Positions 54,356 to 63,178 of a stretch of DNA of 64,000 bases are shown in pieces. The notes beneath the pieces are model-generated. The model saw only the letters and a list, made by a program, of their open reading frames with translations, ran no database searches and had not been told where the DNA came from. How positions within the stretch are numbered: position 1 is the first letter of the stretch; every line of letters starts with the position of its first letter. The stretch covers positions 496,001 through 560,000 of the forward strand of contig CBDBIZ010000011.1 in the NCBI GenBank assembly GCA_965206195.1. The letters are read 5' to 3'. This stretch comes from JAAOIF01 sp965206195. GTDB taxonomy: Bacteria; Pseudomonadota; Gammaproteobacteria; PS1; Pseudothioglobaceae. A program made the translations under genes and the position numbers.

Positions 54356-55644
54356 AACAATTTAGTGCCTTTGTTGTTCAGTAGTTTAAATAAATAGTGC
54401 TGAGTAACGTCAATTTCAAGTACCCACTGACCAAAATCATCCACTTGTTCATTGTGGATATGTCCAATATTATGAATTTCACTGCGCACATAAGCACTGT
54501 TCACATCCAGTTGAATTTTAGCGCGCCTCATCATGCCGCTCAATTGCTGTGCTAACGCCTTATAAAGCAAATCAACACCTTCACCAGTTTGCGCGCAAAG
54601 CCATACACGATATATTCTACCTGCTTTATCAACATCCATTCTGGGTTTAAAATTCTGTAAACAATCAATCTTATTCATTACTAAAATACTGGGTATTTTA
54701 TCTGCATTAATATCAGTAATAATATCGCTCACTTGGTTAATTTTTTCCAAATAACTCTCATCAGCAGCATCCACCACATGTAATAATACATTGGCTTGTC
54801 GGGTTTCTTCTAAAGTGGATTTAAATGCTGCTACTAATTCATGTGGTAAATTCTGAATAAACCCTACTGTATCAGCAATCACCGCCTTTCCAAAGGTGGG
54901 TAAAGTCACTTGCCGAATGGTGGAGTCCAAAGTGGCAAATAATTGCTTATCGACAAATACTTGCGCCTGGGTTAAGGTGTTAAACAAAGTTGATTTCCCA
55001 GCGTTGGTATAGCCTGCCAGAGCAATCATTGGTAATTCATTTTTAAGGCGAGATTTACGCCCTAAATTACGCTGTTTATGGACTTTATCTAAGCGTTTGG
55101 TAATGTGTTTGATGCGTGAGGTAATCAAGCGTTTATCGGTTTCTAATTGCGTCTCACCTGGACCTCTCAAGCCAATGCCACCTTTTTGACGCTCTAAGTG
55201 TGTCCAACCTCTAACAAGTCGTGTTGACAAGTGCCGAAGCTGTGCCAATTCTACCTGTAGTTTGCCTTCAAATGAACGCGCCCTGAGAGAAAATATATCC
55301 AGAATTAAGCCACTACGACCCATCACTTGACACGACAATGCTTTTTCTAAATTACGCTCTTGTGATGGAGATAATTCAGTTGAGAAAATCACTAACTCTA
55401 GTGCCAATGTTTGTACCAAATCTGCCAACTCATCAACCTTACCAGAGCCGATAAAATATTTAGCAACTACGTAGTTACACGCAACTTTAAGGTGTTTAAC
55501 AACTTGCAAGTCTGAGGAGTGCGCCAATTCGCCAAGTTCACTCATATCATTATCAAAGTGACGATTATTAGACAATTCTACGCTGACTAATAGCGTTTTT
55601 TCGCCTTGGCCAACTGCTTGCTTTTGAGTGTCAAATAATTCCAA
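54334..55644 (-). CDS. hflX: Ribosome-associated GTPase HflX
   Basis: HflX splits stalled ribosomes under stress. The 436-residue protein has the N-terminal HflX domain (VVAKYFIGSGKVDELADLV, DIFSLRARSFEGKLQVELAQL, GGIGLRGPGETQLETDKR) and the GTPase motifs ALAGYTNAGKSTLFNTL, ADTVGFIQNLPHELV and VMNKID. In most gammaproteobacteria hflX follows hfq; here it sits between clpX and lon, 11 bases after clpX. Confidence 0.95.
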   Translation of the reverse strand: MELFDTQKQAVGQGEKTLLVSVELSNNRHFDNDMSELGELAHSSDLQVVKHLKVACNYVVAKYFIGSGKVDELADLVQTLALELVIFSTELSPSQERNLEKALSCQVMGRSGLILDIFSLRARSFEGKLQVELAQLRHLSTRLVRGWTHLERQKGGIGLRGPGETQLETDKRLITSRIKHITKRLDKVHKQRNLGRKSRLKNELPMIALAGYTNAGKSTLFNTLTQAQVFVDKQLFATLDSTIRQVTLPTFGKAVIADTVGFIQNLPHELVAAFKSTLEETRQANVLLHVVDAADESYLEKINQVSDIITDINADKIPSILVMNKIDCLQNFKPRMDVDKAGRIYRVWLCAQTGEGVDLLYKALAQQLSGMMRRAKIQLDVNSAYVRSEIHNIGHIHNEQVDDFGQWVLEIDVTQHYLFKLLNNKGTKLLWEHKPQ

Positions 55645-55655
55645 TTGAAAGGTGT

Positions 55656-56930
55656 TTAACTGGCCTTTTTAGTGCGGCTAGGTTTGTTAGATTTTAGTTT
55701 AGATTTGTACATAATTAATGGTGTTTTTTTCTTTTCAACCACAGCTTTATCAATCACTACCTCATTTACCCCTGACAATGAAGGCAATTCAAACATAGTA
55801 TCTAATAACAAATCTTCTAAAATAGAACGCAAACCACGTGCGCCTGTTTTGCGTTCAATCGCTAATTTGGCGATGGCTGATAGTGCTGGTTTTCTAAATA
55901 TCAACTTCACTCCGTCCATTAAAAATATCTCTTGAAACTGTTTAACTACTGAATTTTTAGGTTTGATTAAAATCTCAATTAGTGCGGCTTCATCCAACTC
56001 ACTGAGTGCGGTTCGTACAGGCATACGTCCGACCAATTCTGGAATTAAGCCATATTTAATTAAATCTTCTGGTTCAACTAAATCAAATAAATCACTCAAC
56101 GTTTTTTCTTTATTCTGCTCTTTAACATCTGCCACAAAACCAATGCCGGTGGATTTCTCAACCCGTCTAGCAATAATCTTATCTAAGCCATCAAAAGCCC
56201 CACCACAAATAAATAGAATTTTTGAGGTATCTACATCAATGGTTTCTTGATTTGGGTGTTTGCGCCCACCTTGAGGTGGCACTGAGGCAACAGTGCCCTC
56301 AATGAGTTTTAACATCGCTTGCTGCACACCTTCACCAGACACATCACGGGTGATTGAAGGTGAATCCGAGCGACGTGAGATTTTATCAATTTCATCAATA
56401 AAAATAATACCACGCTCTGCACGATCGGCATCAAAATCACATTTAGACAACAAATTTTTAATCACATTTTCCACATCGTCACCCACATAACCCGCCTCAG
56501 TAAGCGTGGTAGCATCTGCCACAGTAAACGGCACATCTAAGAGTCGTGCCAAGGTTTGTGCAAGTAGCGTTTTGCCTGAACCAGTCGACCCAATCATTAA
56601 AATATTGGATTTATCCAGCTCAACTTCATTGGCAATATAGCCGTTTTGTAAGCGCTTATAGTGATTATAAACTGCAACTGATAAAACTTTTTTAGCATGG
56701 TCTTGACCAATCACGTACTCATTTAAGAAAGCGGTTAATTCTTGGGGAGTGTAATTCCAATCTTGATGGGCATCCCCAATTTCTTTTAAGACTTGCTCTT
56801 CAATTAAGTCATGGCAAGATTTAATACATTCATTGCAAATACAAACACTCGGACCTGCAATCAAACGCCCAACATCGGCTTTGGATTTACCACAAAATGA
56901 ACAATGAAGCACTTCGGTAATTTCTTCCAT
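55656..56930 (-). CDS. clpX: ClpXP ATPase subunit ClpX
   Basis: ClpX unfolds substrates and feeds them to ClpP. The 424-residue protein has the N-terminal zinc finger CSFCGKSKADVGRLIAGP with CICNECI, the P-loop GSTGSGKTLLAQTLARLL near residue 118, the Walker B FIDEIDKISRR, and SGEGVQQAMLKLIEGT. The LIVF-type ClpP-docking IGF loop reads GIGFVAD. It follows clpP by 13 bases. Confidence 0.97.
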   Translation of the reverse strand: MEEITEVLHCSFCGKSKADVGRLIAGPSVCICNECIKSCHDLIEEQVLKEIGDAHQDWNYTPQELTAFLNEYVIGQDHAKKVLSVAVYNHYKRLQNGYIANEVELDKSNILMIGSTGSGKTLLAQTLARLLDVPFTVADATTLTEAGYVGDDVENVIKNLLSKCDFDADRAERGIIFIDEIDKISRRSDSPSITRDVSGEGVQQAMLKLIEGTVASVPPQGGRKHPNQETIDVDTSKILFICGGAFDGLDKIIARRVEKSTGIGFVADVKEQNKEKTLSDLFDLVEPEDLIKYGLIPELVGRMPVRTALSELDEAALIEILIKPKNSVVKQFQEIFLMDGVKLIFRKPALSAIAKLAIERKTGARGLRSILEDLLLDTMFELPSLSGVNEVVIDKAVVEKKKTPLIMYKSKLKSNKPSRTKKAS

Positions 56931-56943
56931 TAGTTAAAAACTC

Positions 56944-57540
56944 CTAACGTTGTTTAAGTACTTTGTCAATCAAACCGTATTTAACTGACTCTTTGGCCGA
57001 CATAAAGTTATCTCTATCAGTATCTTTTTGAATGGTTTTGATACTTTGAGAGGTATGGTTTTTTAAAATAAGGTTGAGTTTGTCTCTAACCTTTAGAATC
57101 TCTTGTGCGTGAATATCAATATCGCTCGCCTGACCAGAAAATCCGCCCAACGGCTGATGAATCATACATCTTGCATGTGGTAGGGCAAAGCGTTTACCTT
57201 TGGTGCCAGCAGTGAGTAACAACGCGCCCATACTCGCTGCCTGACCAATGCACAAGGTAGAAATATCAGGCTTAATAAATTGCATAGTATCATAAATTGC
57301 CAAACCCGCAGATACTGACCCGCCTGGTGAATTGATATATAAATGAATGTCTTTATCAGGATTTTCAGATTCTAAAAATAACAATTGTGCAACAATCACA
57401 TTCGCCATATAATCTTCTACTGGACCCACCAAAAAAACCACACGCTCTTTTAAAAGACGTGAATAAATATCGTAAGCACGCTCGCCCCTAGCGGACTGTT
57501 CTATTACTATTGGCACTTGATTGAGGTTGTGTATAGTCAT
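56944..57540 (-). CDS. clpP: ATP-dependent Clp protease proteolytic subunit
   Basis: ClpP forms the two-ring peptidase chamber. The 198-residue protein has the catalytic triad Ser103 (GQAASMGALLL), His128 (RCMIHQPLGG) and Asp173 (IQKDTDRDNF). The glycine-rich strand NSPGGSVSAGLAIYD is intact. Its ATG begins directly after the tig stop codon with no gap, so the two are co-translated. Confidence 0.97.
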   Translation of the reverse strand: MTIHNLNQVPIVIEQSARGERAYDIYSRLLKERVVFLVGPVEDYMANVIVAQLLFLESENPDKDIHLYINSPGGSVSAGLAIYDTMQFIKPDISTLCIGQAASMGALLLTAGTKGKRFALPHARCMIHQPLGGFSGQASDIDIHAQEILKVRDKLNLILKNHTSQSIKTIQKDTDRDNFMSAKESVKYGLIDKVLKQR

Positions 57541-58842
57541 TTATGTTGGTATTTGTTGTGTTACTTCCTTAAATTTTTTACTTATTGTACTGACTTTGGC
57601 TTTTTCTAAAACTACGTCTTGCACCATTTTTTCTACCACTAATAATTCAATACTTGAGAGTCTAGCGGGGTCTTGATTGTAATAGTCTATCATTTGTTGC
57701 GCGTCTTTGCCATAGTCTTTTGACATTTGTACTAACTTTTCATCCACTTGCGCTTTACTGGCGCTAAGTTTATTGTCATCGGCAATTTGTGCAATCAACA
57801 AACCTAACTGTACACGGCGCTTGGCTTCGGCATTAAAAGTAGAGGCAGATAATTTATTATTTTCTGGCATACCTTGCTGCTGCATACGCGCTTGCATATC
57901 TTGTGATAAGTTTTGTGCTTCATGATCGATACTTTCCTGCGGCACTTCAAAATCATTCGCCATCAATAAGGCATCAAATACCGCTTCTTTATTTTGATTG
58001 GCAATACGATTATCAGCCTCAACACGCATTTGCTTTTTCATGTTTTGTTGCAAAGCATCCATATCTTTCTCGCCAAATTTCTTGGCAAAATTTGCGTCTA
58101 ATTTTGGTGCTTCGGGTGTGCAGACTTCATTTACCACTATTGCAAAATTAACCGCCTTAGCTGCTAATTGCTTGGCATGATAGTCTTTAGGGAAAGTCAA
58201 ATCCAAACTTAAAGATTGTCCAGATTTTGCACCTATCAAGCCCTGTTCAAAACCTTTAATCATTGAACCTTTTCCTAGCACTAATTTAAAATCTTTTGCT
58301 TCGCTGCCTTGAAATGCCTCGCCATCAATCGAGCCTTGAAAATCAACACTTACTTGGTCGCCCATTTGAGAATTACGCTCAACTGGTTTATACTCGGTTG
58401 ACTGCTCTATCAGACCTTCTAAGGTTTTTTCTTCGTCTGCCTCATCAATTGTAACTGTGGCTTGCTGGATTTTCAACTTGGAAAAATCAGCCACTTTAAT
58501 CACAGGGTACACTTCAAATTCTACTATGTAAGAAAAATCATTGTCGTCTTTTGAGTCTGCCGTGACAATGACTGGACGTGACGCAGGTGTTGCTTTTACT
58601 TCTGCCAAAGCATCTGACAAGGTTTCGTTCACAAGCTCATTCACCGCGTCTGAGTTTGCTCTGTCACCAAATTGCTGACGCAAAATAGATACCGGAACCT
58701 TGCCTTTTCTAAAACCGTCGATGGTTACTTGCGTGGCTATTTTTTGCAAAATTTTATCCGTCTTTTGCTTGAAAGTTTCAATCGGCAATTTAACGGTTAA
58801 TGATCTTTTAAGTCCTGCTAATGTTGCTAACGAAGTTCTCAT
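57541..58842 (-). CDS. tig: Trigger factor
   Basis: Trigger factor is the ribosome-bound chaperone and peptidyl-prolyl isomerase. The 433-residue protein has the ribosome-docking region GFRKGKVPVSILRQQFG near residue 44, the FKBP-type domain (about 150-240, GDQVSVDFQGSIDGEAFQGS) and a long C-terminal helical domain. A -10-like TATAAT lies 36 bases upstream. It is the first gene of the tig-clpP-clpX-hflX-lon operon. Confidence 0.96.
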   Translation of the reverse strand: MRTSLATLAGLKRSLTVKLPIETFKQKTDKILQKIATQVTIDGFRKGKVPVSILRQQFGDRANSDAVNELVNETLSDALAEVKATPASRPVIVTADSKDDNDFSYIVEFEVYPVIKVADFSKLKIQQATVTIDEADEEKTLEGLIEQSTEYKPVERNSQMGDQVSVDFQGSIDGEAFQGSEAKDFKLVLGKGSMIKGFEQGLIGAKSGQSLSLDLTFPKDYHAKQLAAKAVNFAIVVNEVCTPEAPKLDANFAKKFGEKDMDALQQNMKKQMRVEADNRIANQNKEAVFDALLMANDFEVPQESIDHEAQNLSQDMQARMQQQGMPENNKLSASTFNAEAKRRVQLGLLIAQIADDNKLSASKAQVDEKLVQMSKDYGKDAQQMIDYYNQDPARLSSIELLVVEKMVQDVVLEKAKVSTISKKFKEVTQQIPT

Positions 58843-58878
58843 GATAATTTCGATTATCTACTCAATAAAAAGGTGAAT

Positions 58879-58884
58879 ATTATA
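58879..58884 (-). promoter_or_regulatory. Probable -10 box of the tig operon
   Basis: TATAAT on the minus strand lies 36 bases before the tig ATG. The region 16-18 bases upstream of it shows no good TTGACA, so the assignment rests on the -10 and position alone. Confidence 0.4.
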
Positions 58885-58979
58885 CCTCGAAGGCAAGAAT
58901 TTTCATAGGTAATCAGACATTAGACAATAACAAGGCAATCTCGTTTACTTTGCTTGGCCTTTTGGTTTTACCCAAAGAA

Positions 58980-59621
58980 TTAACGTAGTTCAGCAATATA
59001 GCGCGCTACTGCATCAATCTCTGCATTGGTCAGACTTTTGCTAAAGTTAATCATTACCCCTTCAAAGTCATTAGCTCTGCTGGGTTGATTATCACCCGTT
59101 TGTTGATTGATTGAATGCTGGCGAAATTCTTTAAGTTGCTTAATTGTATAAGCTGCGTGCTGTCCAAATAGTGATGGAAATCCCGCTAACGGGATACCTT
59201 TTCCTTGCGGCCCATGACAAGCAATACAAGCAGTAACGCTGGGATTTTTCTTGCCACCACGATAAATACTCTCACCTAGAGCAATACTAGCACTAGTTTG
59301 AGCCGCTACATTAACTGGTGTTTGCTCGGCATAGTAAGCTGCCAAATTGGCCATGTCTGTATCACTTAACGAGGTAACAATACCTGCCATAATGGCGTCA
59401 ATACGAGCCCCCGATTTAAAATCCTGCAACTGCTTTAATAAATAGCCTTCATTTTGACCCGCCAATTTTGGAAAACTGGGCACGACCGAGTTACCATTAA
59501 CGCCGTGACAACCAATACAAGTGACTGCTTTTGCTTGACCTTTGACAACATCACCTACTGCAAAAGTTTGAATTGAGGTTAAAGTCATTGCTGTTGCAAA
59601 AATAAAAGGTAATTTATTCAT
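58980..59621 (-). CDS. Diheme cytochrome c4
   Basis: Cytochrome c4 is a periplasmic two-domain electron carrier feeding terminal oxidases. The 213-residue protein has a signal peptide (ending TFAVG), heme motifs CIGCH near residue 36 and CIACH near 132, and distal Met candidates in DAIMAGI and EGVMINF. Each domain repeats the pattern GNSVVPSFPKLAGQNEGYLLKQLQDF and GIPLAGFPSLFGQHAAYTIKQLKEF, confirming internal duplication. It lies downstream of the small cytochrome gene with a terminator between. Confidence 0.92.
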   Translation of the reverse strand: MNKLPFIFATAMTLTSIQTFAVGDVVKGQAKAVTCIGCHGVNGNSVVPSFPKLAGQNEGYLLKQLQDFKSGARIDAIMAGIVTSLSDTDMANLAAYYAEQTPVNVAAQTSASIALGESIYRGGKKNPSVTACIACHGPQGKGIPLAGFPSLFGQHAAYTIKQLKEFRQHSINQQTGDNQPSRANDFEGVMINFSKSLTNAEIDAVARYIAELR

Positions 59622-59642
59622 ACTTAAAGGGTTTATATTTTA

Positions 59643-59673
59643 GAAAAAAATAAGCCTTTGCGAAGCAAAGGCT
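59643..59673 (-). terminator. Terminator after the small cytochrome c gene
   Basis: On the minus strand AGCCTTTGC-TTC-GCAAAGGCT is a perfect 9-base stem followed by TTATTTTTTT. It separates the small cytochrome from cytochrome c4, which therefore needs its own promoter or read-through. Confidence 0.85.
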
Positions 59674-59746
59674 CTAATATTTTACAAATAGAATACTAAT
59701 GAACTATCAAGGCTGCTAAAGGGATACTATTAATGTCAAAAAACAC

Positions 59747-60037
59747 TTAGAGACCTGCTAAGTAATCTGCAATTGCTTGCTCTTTACCTTTGGATAAAAC
59801 AGCCATAGCACTCATAGATGGGTCTTTACGCGCACCTGATAGGAAATCTTTAAGCTGCTTAACTGTATAAGCCGCCTTTTGTCCTGCAAGATTTGGCCAA
59901 ATTGGTGAAGCCGATATGCCAGCTGCGCCATGACAACCACCACAACCTAACGCTGCATAATCTGCCTTACCATCTGCTTGTACTGAGAATGAGGCAATGG
60001 TTAACAATCCTATCGCTATTAATAGTGTTTTTTTCAT
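59747..60037 (-). CDS. Small periplasmic cytochrome c (c5/c553-like)
   Basis: The 96-residue protein is a single-heme class I cytochrome. A signal peptide ends at SVQADG, the heme motif is CGGCH near residue 33, and the distal Met is in DPSMSAMAVLS near 74. The segment SPIWPNLAGQKAAYTVKQLKDF resembles one half of cytochrome c4, so both may derive from one ancestor. It is divergent from engB. Confidence 0.9.
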   Translation of the reverse strand: MKKTLLIAIGLLTIASFSVQADGKADYAALGCGGCHGAAGISASPIWPNLAGQKAAYTVKQLKDFLSGARKDPSMSAMAVLSKGKEQAIADYLAGL

Positions 60038-60114
60038 TTTTTACTATCTCCTATTTAAGTTTTAAAATTATAATGATTGTATATCACCGATTGATTATAC
60101 TTATTTTTTTACCT

Positions 60115-60714
60115 GTGAATAAAATTTATCACCAAGCAAAATTTTTACTCTCATGCCCATCTCTAAAAAACTGTCCTGCAGATGAGGGCTACGAGGTAAT
60201 TTTTGCAGGACGCTCAAACGCTGGAAAGTCCAGTACTATTAACACACTCACGCAACAAAAAAAACTCGCCAAAGTCTCGCACACACCAGGGCGAACACAG
60301 CACTTAGTGTTTTTTGAGTTGGATGCAAATCGTCGCCTAGTTGATTTACCTGGCTATGGCTATGCCAAAGTGCCGATACATATTAAAAAACAGTGGCATA
60401 TTGATATGAGTGAATATTTTCAAAAACGCCAGTGCCTGGCAGGCGCGGTTTTGATAATGGACGCGCGTCGCCCACTTACCCCATTTGACCAAATGATGCT
60501 GGATTGGTGTGTGAGCATAAACCTGCCCACACAAATATTACTCACCAAGGCTGATAAACTCAAAAGAAGTGTTGCCAGCAATACCTTGCTTAAAGTAAAA
60601 CGCGATGTACAACAACACGCTTATGTTGAGGTAGAATTATTCTCCAGTCTAAAAAAACAAGGTCTAGATACACTCTGGGCTAGGTTAAATAACTTCTTTG
60701 GTTATGTGGATTAA
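60115..60714 (+). CDS. engB: Ribosome-biogenesis GTPase EngB (YsxC/YihA)
   Basis: EngB is an essential GTPase for large ribosomal subunit assembly. The GTG at 60115 gives the family N-terminus (VNKIYHQAKFLLS) and a normal 199-residue protein; an ATG at 60073 would add 14 residues not seen in relatives. Motifs are FAGRSNAGKSSTINTL, HTPGRTQHLVFFEL, VDLPGYGYAKV and LLTKADKLKRS. The end overlaps the next gene's start by 11 bases. Confidence 0.92.
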   Translation: MNKIYHQAKFLLSCPSLKNCPADEGYEVIFAGRSNAGKSSTINTLTQQKKLAKVSHTPGRTQHLVFFELDANRRLVDLPGYGYAKVPIHIKKQWHIDMSEYFQKRQCLAGAVLIMDARRPLTPFDQMMLDWCVSINLPTQILLTKADKLKRSVASNTLLKVKRDVQQHAYVEVELFSSLKKQGLDTLWARLNNFFGYVD

Positions 60715-63178
60715 CGCCAATCTTGACCAACTCAATGCTACTGAACAAATTGTTTTAGCGAACAATCGCCAAGTTTTGGCATTTAAAAAAACTTGGGCGT
60801 TGCAAAAAGGTAACTCAATTCTACCAAGTATTTTCTCATGGCAACAATATCTGCAAGAGACTTGGCGTAACCTTTATGCGAATACTTCAAAGCGTTTTAT
60901 TTCAACAATTGAATCCAGATTTTTAATCTCTCAGGTGATGAACGATTTGAATCAAATACCTGATAATCGTCTGCTAGATGAAGTGATTAAAAATATTAAT
61001 TATTGTCATGCACACCTAATCAATGCTGAGCAACTGCTGCAATCACACAACCCAAATTGCATATTATTTGTTAACTGGATGCAAAAATATCAACAAACCA
61101 AACTTAAAAACGCCCTGTTAGATATTAATGATTTATCTGGGCTGATTATAAATGCCACGACTCATATCACACCCATTATCATTTATGGCTTCAAAACCCT
61201 CACCCCAGAGCAATCACGTTTATTTGACCATATTGGTTATCAAGTACTAGACGTTAAGCAGCCTAATCAGAACAGCAATAATTTGTGCTTTCAAACCACT
61301 GATGATGAAATTCTTAGTGCTGCCAAATGGGCTAGGGAATTACACCAAGCACAGCCTGAAAAACACATTGCTATTGTTAGTCCAACACTTAACAACACGC
61401 ATCACCAAATTAAATCTATTTTTAACCAGGTGTTTAACGACACGCTGGTTGAAACTGGACAAAAATCCTATAATATTTCCTTGGGTTTACCATTAGTACA
61501 GTATCCATTGGTTGAACATGCGTTGAATATTTTTCAACTTTCGCAACAATTGGCTCGCCATATTGACACCAACACCTTTAATAGCGTGATTACCTCGCCT
61601 TATATTGCGGGCGCTAAAATCGAACGTAGTACTCGCTCAATGCTGGTTAATCGAGTTTTGTCGTTATCAAAAACGCATTTTGAATTGGAAAAAATTGACC
61701 AATATTTACTCAATACGCCGCAGTTAAAGTGCTTAATTGACACAGTGTTAACGCGTACTTCAAACACGCATCAAAGTCATGAAAAATGGCTACTGGATTT
61801 TAATAACTATCTGCAAGATTGGGGGTTTGCCACCGACAGAGGACTTTCTAGCACTGAATACCAAGTGTTTAATAAATTCCAACAAAGCAGTTTAGGGCTA
61901 AACCAACTAATGCCAATCGGTACAAAAATTACTGCTTTAAAGGCATTAAATGCTTTGAAAAATTGGCTCTCACAAGTCATATTTCAAGCACAATCTAGCA
62001 AAACGCCGATTCAAATACTCGGCAGCCTAGAAGCTGAAGGTTTGTATTTTGACAATGCTTGGGTGCTGGGTATGAACGATGATTTCTTGCCAGCTAACCT
62101 TAATTCTCCACGTTTTATTACCACTGATATTGCTGTACAACACCAAATTCCACACAGTAATTTCTCATTGATTAACCAAGACGCGCAAAACACGCGTAAT
62201 AACTTAATAAACTTATCTAATAAAGTGATTTGTAGTTATGCCAAAACACATTTTCAAAGTGCGCAACAAGCCTCGCCTTTATTTACGTTTGATGATGCAA
62301 TCAATATGCCTAAAGACCAGTACCAGCCTGTGATTATGGAAAACTTGGATGACGTGCGCGCCGAGCAACTTACGAAGACTAAAATTAGTGGGGGCGTGAG
62401 TGTATTAAAAGACCAAATGGCATGTGCATTTAAAGGCTTTGCACATCGGTTAAATATCCAACATTTTGACGCACCACATATTGGTTTGAGTCGCAGCGAA
62501 CAAGGCGATATTGTGCATCGAATTTTAGAAAAAATCTACCAGCAGCTACGCACTCACGAACAACTGATAAATTATCCTCAAAACGAACTTGATACCTTGA
62601 TTACTGGTTGCATCGACCAAGTGTTAAGCCACTATTTGCAATCTAGTTTTACTCAAGTTGAAAAAAGCCGCCTAGCACAATTGTTGCACCAGTTTATCAC
62701 CATAGAAAAGCAACGAGATGGCTTTAGTGTCGTTGAAACCGAGCAAGCCATTGAGGCAAATATCGCCGGCTTATGCTTCAAAACTAGGCTTGACCGTGTT
62801 GATAAATTAGACAATGGCGAGCGTATTATCTTCGATTATAAAACTGGTAATATCCCCAGCAATCCTTGGTGTGCACGACCAATTAAAGAGCCACAACTAC
62901 CAATTTATATCACCAATCATCAAGCACATGGTGTGGCCTTTATCCAAATTACAACAGACCAGGTAAATTACGTTGGCTTGGCAAAAAACCCTGGTTCACT
63001 GCCCAATAAAGCCAAACAGCAGCGCGCTTGCGAAACATGGGACGACCAACTCAAGCTCTGGCAACAGCAACTCGAACAAGCCAGTACAGATTATCAACAA
63101 GGCAAGGCGGCAGTATTGCCAAGTAAATATGCTTGTCAATATTGTAAGTTTGATTCACTTTGTCGCATTGAGAAATAA
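60704..63178 (+). CDS. AddB/RecB-like Fe-S nuclease (DNA repair)
   Basis: The 824-residue protein is a PD-(D/E)xK exonuclease of the AddB-like type, annotated in gammaproteobacteria as a probable DNA repair protein. The N-terminal two thirds is a degenerate helicase-like region without a P-loop. The C-terminal nuclease has IIFDYKTGNIP, with the catalytic Asp and Lys, and the QLPIYI motif. Cysteines in MACAFKGFAHR and YACQYCKFDSLC form the iron-staple 4Fe-4S cluster. The ATG at 60704 is preferred to the TTG at 60698. It overlaps cca by 24 bases, convergently. Confidence 0.8.
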   Translation: MWINANLDQLNATEQIVLANNRQVLAFKKTWALQKGNSILPSIFSWQQYLQETWRNLYANTSKRFISTIESRFLISQVMNDLNQIPDNRLLDEVIKNINYCHAHLINAEQLLQSHNPNCILFVNWMQKYQQTKLKNALLDINDLSGLIINATTHITPIIIYGFKTLTPEQSRLFDHIGYQVLDVKQPNQNSNNLCFQTTDDEILSAAKWARELHQAQPEKHIAIVSPTLNNTHHQIKSIFNQVFNDTLVETGQKSYNISLGLPLVQYPLVEHALNIFQLSQQLARHIDTNTFNSVITSPYIAGAKIERSTRSMLVNRVLSLSKTHFELEKIDQYLLNTPQLKCLIDTVLTRTSNTHQSHEKWLLDFNNYLQDWGFATDRGLSSTEYQVFNKFQQSSLGLNQLMPIGTKITALKALNALKNWLSQVIFQAQSSKTPIQILGSLEAEGLYFDNAWVLGMNDDFLPANLNSPRFITTDIAVQHQIPHSNFSLINQDAQNTRNNLINLSNKVICSYAKTHFQSAQQASPLFTFDDAINMPKDQYQPVIMENLDDVRAEQLTKTKISGGVSVLKDQMACAFKGFAHRLNIQHFDAPHIGLSRSEQGDIVHRILEKIYQQLRTHEQLINYPQNELDTLITGCIDQVLSHYLQSSFTQVEKSRLAQLLHQFITIEKQRDGFSVVETEQAIEANIAGLCFKTRLDRVDKLDNGERIIFDYKTGNIPSNPWCARPIKEPQLPIYITNHQAHGVAFIQITTDQVNYVGLAKNPGSLPNKAKQQRACETWDDQLKLWQQQLEQASTDYQQGKAAVLPSKYACQYCKFDSLCRIEK

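Noticed and set aside
59893..60072. Plus-strand extension of engB across the cytochrome c gene
   Set aside because: The extension is antisense to an intact cytochrome with a heme motif and does not look like EngB.
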